A DNA stretch of 18,312 nucleotides from Victivallales bacterium. GTDB taxonomy: Bacteria; Verrucomicrobiota; Lentisphaeria; Oligosphaerales; Oligosphaeraceae. Of this stretch, positions 13,459-18,312 are shown in pieces. The stretch spans positions 1 through 18,312 of the forward strand of contig JAGCSE010000041.1 in NCBI GenBank assembly GCA_017964325.1. Reading direction: 5' to 3'. The position numbers and the translations under genes are program-made. Below the pieces are notes generated by a model. That model saw nothing but the letters and a program-made list of their open reading frames with translations, made no database searches and was not told the DNA's origin. Position 1 is the stretch's first letter, and every line of letters begins with the position of its first letter.

Positions 13459-14892
13459 TCAGACGTTTACGCTGCCGCCATCCACCGCGTTCGCGGCATT
13501 GGCCGCCAAAAACGGCTTGACGCACTGTTCGAGATAACCGATCGTTTGCTCAGGAGCGCGCCCCACGTAGCGTGACGGATCCAAAGCCGCCTTGAGGTCG
13601 ATGTTGATTTTCGCGAAATGCTCGTCCTTTGCGAGTCGCTCCAACAGGTCGTTTTCGCCACCATTCTGCTTGACATTAGCGGCTGCGGCCTGGGCGTTTA
13701 CGCGAATGGCCTCGTGCAGTTCCTGCCGGTCACCGCCTGCCTTCACTGCATCCATCATGATGTTCTCGGAGGCCATGAACGGCAATTCCTGCTCCAACCG
13801 CCGCTGGATGACCTTCGGATAAACGACCAGTCCATTGGAGACATTACTATACAACGTCAGAATGCCGTCAACGGCCAAAAACGCTTCCGCCACGGCGATG
13901 CGCTTGTTGGCCGAATCGTCCAGTGTGCGTTCGAACCACTGTGTTGCGGCTGTAATGGCGGGATTCAACGCATCACAAATGACGTATCTGGCGATAGATG
14001 CGATTCGTTCGCTGCGCATGGGATTCCGCTTGTAGGCCATCGCGGACGACCCAATCTGAGATTTCTCGAACGGCTCCTCCACTTCCTTCAGATGCTGAAG
14101 CAGCCGGATGTCGTTGGAGAATTTCGCCGCGCTCTGCGCGATACCCGAAAGGGCATTCAGAATGCGCGAATCAATCTTGCGCGAATAAGTCTGGCCTGAA
14201 ACGGCGTAACATCCTGGAAATCCCATCTTTTCGGCAATCATCGCATCTAACCTTTCACAACGGGTATGGTCGCCGCCGAAAAGTTCCAGGAAACTGGCCT
14301 GCGTGCCCGTCGTGCCTTTGGAACCAAGTAGTTTCAAGCCGCTTACGACGTAATCCAAGTCCTCCACATCCGCCAGCAGGTCTTGAATCCACAGAGTGGC
14401 GCGTTTGCCGACAGTCGTCGGCTGGGCAGGTTGGAAATGCGTGAAGGCGAGAGTCGGCATGGAGGCGTACTTTTCTGCGAAGGCCGCCAGATTGCCGATG
14501 ACCGTCACCAATTTGCCGCGCAACAGCTCCAGCCCTTCCTTCATGATGATAAGATCCGTGTTGTCACCGACATAGCACGATGTCGCCCCAAGATGGATGA
14601 TACCTTTCGCATCGGGGCATTGCAGACCATACGCATAGACGTGACTCATGACATCATGGCGGACGACTTTCTCCCGCGCTTCCGCGTCCGCAAAGTTAAT
14701 ATCCAGCGCATGTTCCTTGAGCTGTGCGATTTGCGCATCCGTGATGTCCAGACCGAGTTCCTTTTCGACTTCCGCCAAAGCGATCCACAACCGCCGCCAT
14801 GTGCGAAACTTGTGCTGCTCCGAAAAGATTTCCTGCATCTGCGGCCCTGCGTAGCGGGTCGAAAACGGACTCTGGTAGGTGTCGTATGGCAT
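13459..14892 (-). CDS. purB: Adenylosuccinate lyase, long eukaryote-like form
   Basis: Removes fumarate twice in purine synthesis: from SAICAR to AICAR and from adenylosuccinate to AMP. At 477 residues it is longer than the 430-460 of many bacterial PurB and looks like animal ADSL and the long clostridial forms. Shared stretches include KFRTWRRLW (28-36), GIIHLGATSCYVGDNTDLI (97-115), THFQPAQ (151-157), WFERTLDDSANKRI and VVYPKVI. His79 (RHDVMSH) and His152 fit the catalytic histidines. The signature loop is GSSAMAYKRNPMRSE (281-295), with Ala where the classic signature has Pro. The ATG at 14892 follows CAGGAAG. It lies 44 bp after purC and supplies both PurC's and PurA's next step. Confidence 0.95.
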   Translation of the reverse strand: MPYDTYQSPFSTRYAGPQMQEIFSEQHKFRTWRRLWIALAEVEKELGLDITDAQIAQLKEHALDINFADAEAREKVVRHDVMSHVYAYGLQCPDAKGIIHLGATSCYVGDNTDLIIMKEGLELLRGKLVTVIGNLAAFAEKYASMPTLAFTHFQPAQPTTVGKRATLWIQDLLADVEDLDYVVSGLKLLGSKGTTGTQASFLELFGGDHTRCERLDAMIAEKMGFPGCYAVSGQTYSRKIDSRILNALSGIAQSAAKFSNDIRLLQHLKEVEEPFEKSQIGSSAMAYKRNPMRSERIASIARYVICDALNPAITAATQWFERTLDDSANKRIAVAEAFLAVDGILTLYSNVSNGLVVYPKVIQRRLEQELPFMASENIMMDAVKAGGDRQELHEAIRVNAQAAAANVKQNGGENDLLERLAKDEHFAKINIDLKAALDPSRYVGRAPEQTIGYLEQCVKPFLAANAANAVDGGSVNV

Positions 14893-14936
14893 CGAAGTTC
14901 TTCCTGAAAAGGGCTAATATTTTATGGTGCAATAAG

Positions 14937-15827
14937 TTATTTCTTCAGCACATCCAATGCGCTGCGGTATTTCTCCGCCGTTTTTTCGACGATGTCCTGT
15001 GGAAGTTCAGGCGCGGGTGGCTGATGGTTGAAATGGACGCTGTCCAGCCAATCGCGGACGAACTGTTTGTCCAACGATGGCGGGTTCTTGCCAGGCGTGT
15101 AGGACGAAACGGGCCAGAAACGGCTGGAATCGGGAGTCAGAACTTCGTCCGCCAAAACGAGTTCGCCTTTTTCATCGAGACCGAACTCGAATTTCGTATC
15201 CGCGACGATGATGCCGCGACCGATGGCGTAGTCCGCCGCCTGCGAATAGAGTGAAATGGCGGCTTTTTCCAGCTTGTCGGTCAATTCCTTGCCGATGATT
15301 CCGCCGAGTTCCGCCGCCGTGATGGCCATGTCGTGCCCCGTCTCCTCCTTCGTGGTGGGCGTGAAGATGGGCGTGTCCAACTTGGAGGCGTTGACATAGC
15401 CTTCGCGCAGCGCGATGCCGCAGACCTTGCCGCTCTTCTGGTAACTTTCCCAGCCGGAACCTGTCAGATAGCCGCGTACAATGCACTCCACAGGAAGCAT
15501 TTTCAACTTGCGGACAATCATCGAACGGCCATCCAGATCAGCTGCGTATTTCCGCAGCGTTTCAGGATATTCCGTGACATTCGCCGTAATGAGATGGTTG
15601 GCGATGCCCGTGAGGACTTTGAACCAGTTCAGCGTGATCTGTGTCAGAACAGCGCCTTTGCCGGGGATGCCGTTGGGCATGATGCAGTCGAAGGCGCTGA
15701 TACGGTCGGTGGCGACGAACAGGAGCGAATCCCCCAAGTCATAGACATCGCGGACTTTGCCGCGTTTTGGCTCGCCGATTTCAGGAATAGCTGTACTCAA
15801 AAGGGCATGGTTTTTATCGTATTGCAT
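14937..15827 (-). CDS. purC: Phosphoribosylaminoimidazole-succinocarboxamide synthase
   Basis: Couples aspartate to CAIR with ATP to form SAICAR, the substrate of PurB. The 296-residue protein is the longer type seen in yeast and some bacteria, not the 240-residue E. coli type. Motifs are RGKVRDVYD (22-30), DRISAFD (41-47), the signature LPVECIVRGYLTGSGW (111-126) and LADEVLTPDSSRFWP (225-239). GGGAG stands 7 bases before the ATG at 15827, which sets the start. It leads the purC-purB-purA operon. The three enzymes are exactly those that add aspartate or remove fumarate in purine synthesis. Confidence 0.95.
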   Translation of the reverse strand: MQYDKNHALLSTAIPEIGEPKRGKVRDVYDLGDSLLFVATDRISAFDCIMPNGIPGKGAVLTQITLNWFKVLTGIANHLITANVTEYPETLRKYAADLDGRSMIVRKLKMLPVECIVRGYLTGSGWESYQKSGKVCGIALREGYVNASKLDTPIFTPTTKEETGHDMAITAAELGGIIGKELTDKLEKAAISLYSQAADYAIGRGIIVADTKFEFGLDEKGELVLADEVLTPDSSRFWPVSSYTPGKNPPSLDKQFVRDWLDSVHFNHQPPAPELPQDIVEKTAEKYRSALDVLKK

Positions 15828-15884
15828 TGATTGGCTCCCGTTGTGACAGGTTGCATTGGTTCACATAATGAAAACAAATTTATT

Positions 15885-15912
15885 AATGTAATGCGTTTTC
15901 TGTGAATGACAA
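15885..15912 (-). promoter_or_regulatory. Candidate promoter for purC-purB-purA
   Basis: On the minus strand TTGTCA (15912-15907, 5/6) and TACATT (15890-15885, 4/6) are 16 bp apart, giving a leader of about 50 nt. I saw no convincing purine riboswitch or known PUR-box sequence in this gap. Confidence 0.35.
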
Positions 15913-15979
15913 AAAATATGACCAACAGTTTCTCTATGAAGGATAAAAACCAATACCCTTTTATTTGTAATCTGAATCA

Positions 15980-15999
15980 TTTGTACCAAATTATACAAA
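15980..15999. promoter_or_regulatory. Inverted repeat TTTGTA-8-TACAAA in the purC/beta-helix gap
   Basis: Six-base arms at 15980-15985 and 15994-15999 flank 8 bp. It lies 15 bp upstream of the beta-helix gene's -35 box, a position usual for an activator or repressor site. AT-rich DNA makes chance repeats fairly likely. Confidence 0.25.
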
Positions 16000-16014
16000 A
16001 ATTAGCAATTTATG

Positions 16015-16044
16015 TTGATATTCATCATGATATGACAATATAAC
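16015..16044 (+). promoter_or_regulatory. Candidate promoter for the beta-helix gene
   Basis: TTGATA (16015-16020) and TATAAC (16039-16044) are 18 bp apart, each near consensus. Transcription would start near 16051, so the in-frame GTG at 16054 is too close to be the start codon, supporting the ATG at 16069. Confidence 0.5.
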
Positions 16045-16068
16045 CATTTTATAGTGAAGGAATTTCAA

Positions 16069-17940
16069 ATGCCATTTCATTCCACGATCATCTTCAGTAG
16101 TCTGCTGGCGGTTTCCGTAGCCTCCGCCGCGACGTATTATGTCGATGCCGAACATGGAAACGACAAGGCGGACGGTAAGTCCGCCGCGACCGCGTGGCGG
16201 AGCGTCGCCCGCGTCAATGTCCAGAAATTCCAGCCGGGCGACATGGTTCTGTTCAAACGCGGTGATGTCTTCCGTGGCGGCACGCTGCAGCTCGCTTCAG
16301 GCGAGCCTGGCAAACCAGTGACGTATTCTGCTTACGGTGAAGGACATAAGCCGATCATCCAGCCGTCGCTTGATTTCAACGATGCTTCAAAATGGGAGGC
16401 TTGCGGCGAAAATCTTTGGCGGACAAAGACGAAGCTTGCCAGTAGCATCAAGACAAATGGTCCGACGATTGATTTGCGGATGTCAAACTGGTCAGTCTAT
16501 GTGGAGAAGCCCGCCTCCGTGACATGCGAATCGAAAACGCATGACGGGCAGAAGACTTATACCATTTCCTATGCGAAACATGGCGAGCGGGAGACGAACG
16601 TGCAGCTGCTCGGCCCGAATCTGGAAAACGGCAGTGTCCATTATGTTTTCAAATACCGCATCCGAAGCGACAAGCCATTCGACATGAGCATCTTCCGTAT
16701 CATGATGTCGCGTTCGCCATGGTCGTCGTACAGTATTGAGTTCGGCAAGCATGTCCATGTCACGCAGGACTGGCAGGATGTGGATTGTTTTCTGCTCAAC
16801 CATGCGGCCTGCGCGGAAGGGACGCTGATTCGTCTCAATAATTTCTTCGGCAAGGCGGTTCCCGATGGCGCTACGGTGGAGTTCGAGCCGATCAGCCTGC
16901 AGCAAGCGGATTTCATTGGCGAGAGGCCGCTCCTCAGCGATGTCGGCAACATCATCTTCAACCATGGCGAAGCCTGCGGCTGGAAACGCTGGAACATCGA
17001 ACAACTGAAGGCGGAAAAGGATTATTACCATGACAACCGCGAAGGCGTCCTGTATATCCGTCATACGGGCAATCCGGGCGGAGCGTACAAGTCGTTGGAA
17101 CTCGTGTACAAGACGCATTGCGTCAGCCATGGCGGAGCGCATGACGCCGTGGTGGACGGCCTGTGGTGCCGCTATGCGGGCGGCCATGGTTTCGGCGGCG
17201 GCAACACGCATCGTGTCACGATTCGCAACTGCGACATCTGCTACATCGGCGGCAGCGTGCTGTATGACACGACGCGCTATGGAAACGGCATCGAATTCTG
17301 GTGCGAGGCGCAGGACTGTCTGGTCGAAAACAACCATATCTGGCAGTGCTACGACGTAGCCATCACAAATCAGGGAAACGCGGCGAACCAGATCCAACGC
17401 AACTTGACGTATCGCAACAACTTGCTGCATAATTGCGAACAGCATTACGAATACTGGCGGTCGCCGGAAAGCGCCTTGACGGAGAACATCCAGTTCGTCC
17501 ACAACACCTGCCTCAACGCAGGGGAAGTGTGGGCGCATTGGCAGCGGCCGAACAAGCATTCATGCCATCTGCTCGCCTATCAGGTGACGGCGCCGACGCG
17601 CAATATCGTCATCCGCGACAACATCTTCTGCAACGCCATCGAGGCACTTATCCTGCACCATGCGGATCTGCGAAAAGTCATCGACTGCGACCACAACCTT
17701 TGGTGGCAGGACAAGCCGGACGGCATGCTGCTGCGAATCTTCAGCGCGAAATATAGTCTAAAATTCAGTGAGTTTGAAAAATGGCAGAAGAATGATGGAA
17801 AGGACGTCCATTCGCTTGTCGGCAAGCCGATTTTCGTGAACGCGGATTTTGCGAATCCGCAGGCGGCGGACTTCCATCTTACGCCTGATTCGCCCGGAGT
17901 GCATGCGGCGTCCGACGGCGGTCCCGTGGGGATACGGTAG
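16069..17940 (+). CDS. Secreted right-handed parallel beta-helix protein with inserted jelly-roll-like domain
   Basis: A 623-residue exported protein. The signal peptide MPFHSTIIFSSLLAVSVASA is followed by ATYYVDAEHGNDKADGKSAA, the typical opening of secreted beta-helix proteins related to polysaccharide lyases. Residues 45-120 begin the helix (GDMVLFKRGDVFRG, then GEPGKPVTYSAYG). About 140-285 is unlike a helix and resembles a carbohydrate-binding jelly roll: NGSVHYVFKYRIRS, FGKHVHVTQDWQDVDCFLLN, then GATVEFEPISLQQ. The helix then resumes, with coil repeats such as VTIRNCDICYIGG, CLVENNHIWQCYDVAI and NIVIRDNIFCNAI. A role in polysaccharide binding or cleavage is inferred; no catalytic residues can be assigned. 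AAGGA at 16057-16061 precedes the ATG by 7 bases. An in-frame GTG at 16054 is less likely. Confidence 0.8.
   Translation: MPFHSTIIFSSLLAVSVASAATYYVDAEHGNDKADGKSAATAWRSVARVNVQKFQPGDMVLFKRGDVFRGGTLQLASGEPGKPVTYSAYGEGHKPIIQPSLDFNDASKWEACGENLWRTKTKLASSIKTNGPTIDLRMSNWSVYVEKPASVTCESKTHDGQKTYTISYAKHGERETNVQLLGPNLENGSVHYVFKYRIRSDKPFDMSIFRIMMSRSPWSSYSIEFGKHVHVTQDWQDVDCFLLNHAACAEGTLIRLNNFFGKAVPDGATVEFEPISLQQADFIGERPLLSDVGNIIFNHGEACGWKRWNIEQLKAEKDYYHDNREGVLYIRHTGNPGGAYKSLELVYKTHCVSHGGAHDAVVDGLWCRYAGGHGFGGGNTHRVTIRNCDICYIGGSVLYDTTRYGNGIEFWCEAQDCLVENNHIWQCYDVAITNQGNAANQIQRNLTYRNNLLHNCEQHYEYWRSPESALTENIQFVHNTCLNAGEVWAHWQRPNKHSCHLLAYQVTAPTRNIVIRDNIFCNAIEALILHHADLRKVIDCDHNLWWQDKPDGMLLRIFSAKYSLKFSEFEKWQKNDGKDVHSLVGKPIFVNADFANPQAADFHLTPDSPGVHAASDGGPVGIR
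17921..17939 (+). repeat. Direct repeat, copy 1 (3' end of the beta-helix gene)
   Basis: GTCCCGTGGGGATACGGTA covers the last codons of the beta-helix gene, G-P-V-G-I-R before TAG. It recurs almost unchanged about 60 bp downstream. Confidence 0.8.
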
Positions 17941-17954
17941 TGACGCGTGCGTCA
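17941..17954. repeat. Short palindrome just after the beta-helix stop
   Basis: TGACGC and GCGTCA flank two bases directly after the TAG. It lies between the two copies of the direct repeat. No T-run follows, so it is not a normal terminator. Confidence 0.45.
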
Positions 17955-17979
17955 CGTCTGTGCCGTGGAAATGGCGAAC

Positions 17980-17999
17980 GTCCCCATGGGGATACGGTA
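17980..17999 (+). repeat. Direct repeat, copy 2 (intergenic)
   Basis: GTCCCCATGGGGATACGGTA shares TGGGGATACGGTA exactly with copy 1, and the exact part is offset by 60 bp. It includes the palindrome TCCCCATGGGGA. In the beta-helix reading frame it again encodes M-G-I-R and then TAA. Confidence 0.8.
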
Positions 18000-18066
18000 A
18001 TTTAAGAGAATCAGAAACAAAAGTGTCTGTAAATCGGCAACCAAAAGTTGACAGGTAGGTGAAACA

Positions 18067-18312
18067 ATGTTTTTCAGCAAAAAAATCTTGATTCTTCTTG
18101 CATTGCTTTTGTTAACAACTGGCTGCTGCCGAATTCTCATGGAAATCGAAGCCTTTAATGATCCTAACGGAGGATACAATCCTGCGCAAGAGCCACCGGA
18201 TCGTTTTCTCTGTGGTACGCGGGCAGCACTAGCATTTCCCCCTACTATCCCGGAGGCACCATTGGAACTTGTCGCCGACATCGTATGCCTGCCGATTGAT
18301 TTTGTTCTTTTA
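18067..18312 (+). CDS. YceK/YidQ-like lipoprotein, partial (3' end beyond window)
   Basis: An open frame starts at the ATG at 18067 and reaches the right edge without a stop (82 residues seen). It begins MFFSKKILILLALLLLTTGC, a lipoprotein signal with lipidation expected at Cys20. The mature part contains RFLCGTRAALAFPP and then PLELVADIVCLPIDFVLL. The G-x-R region and the final V-A-D-x-x-x-L-P-x-D pattern match the YceK/YidQ (DUF1375) lipoprotein family, whose function is unknown. GGTAGGTG precedes the ATG as a plausible ribosome site. It should sit in the periplasm or at the outer membrane. It lies 126 bp after the beta-helix gene on the same strand and no good terminator separates them, so cotranscription is possible. 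Confidence 0.7.
   Translation, partial: MFFSKKILILLALLLLTTGCCRILMEIEAFNDPNGGYNPAQEPPDRFLCGTRAALAFPPTIPEAPLELVADIVCLPIDFVLL

Noticed and set aside
16492..17559. 355-codon open frame on the minus strand
   Set aside because: It is antisense to the beta-helix gene, which has a signal peptide, ribosome site and family motifs; the minus frame is low-complexity Ala/Val/Arg/Asp without motifs.
17941..18066. Terminator after the beta-helix gene
   Set aside because: Palindromes are present but none is followed by a T-run on the plus strand.

Overview
The window reads as chromosomal DNA from a diderm (Gram-negative) bacterium. LpxD (lipid A synthesis), a Skp/OmpH-like periplasmic chaperone and lipoproteins show an outer membrane. 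The long-form PurB and PurC and a secreted right-handed beta-helix protein opening YYVDAEHGND are the kind of genes common in the PVC superphylum, with Lentisphaerota/Victivallales-like gut bacteria as my best guess. That assignment is inference. No rRNA, tRNA, CRISPR array, insertion sequence or phage gene was recognised, and apart from the ends this is mostly a housekeeping region.

Layout. 1-1271 (minus): two tandem YbjN-like paralogues with acidic tails, the first running off the left edge, behind a leader of about 340 nt (1272-1608). 1700-4022 (minus): aroA-aroC, the last two common steps to chorismate. 4156-5031 (plus): a cytosolic alpha/beta hydrolase, divergent from aroA with interleaved promoters. 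5198-7117 (minus): argB-argF of arginine synthesis, ending in a strong hairpin terminator. 7340-7876 (plus): a STAS-domain protein with an eight-Asp tail. 7983-9710 (plus): skp-like gene and lpxD, for envelope biogenesis. 9747-11589 (minus): DPM1-like glycosyltransferase, DUF2304 membrane protein and a second GT2 enzyme, chained by 3-4 bp overlaps. 11740-11943 (plus): a tiny His- and Pro-rich lipoprotein. 12099-15827 (minus): purC-purB-purA, a purine module ending in AMP synthesis. 16069-17940 (plus): a secreted beta-helix protein with an apparent inserted jelly-roll domain. 18067-18312 (plus): the start of a YceK-like lipoprotein, cut by the right edge.

How the genes work together. Aro, arg and pur genes form three short biosynthetic operons of consecutive or linked steps. 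Skp and LpxD serve the outer membrane. The glycosyltransferase/DUF2304 trio probably makes or modifies a lipid-linked surface glycan. The least explained parts are the YbjN-like pair and the STAS protein. These are small proteins of about 170-180 residues that share Asp-rich C-terminal tails although their folds differ. Another oddity is an in-frame repeat of the last codons of the beta-helix gene about 60 bp downstream.
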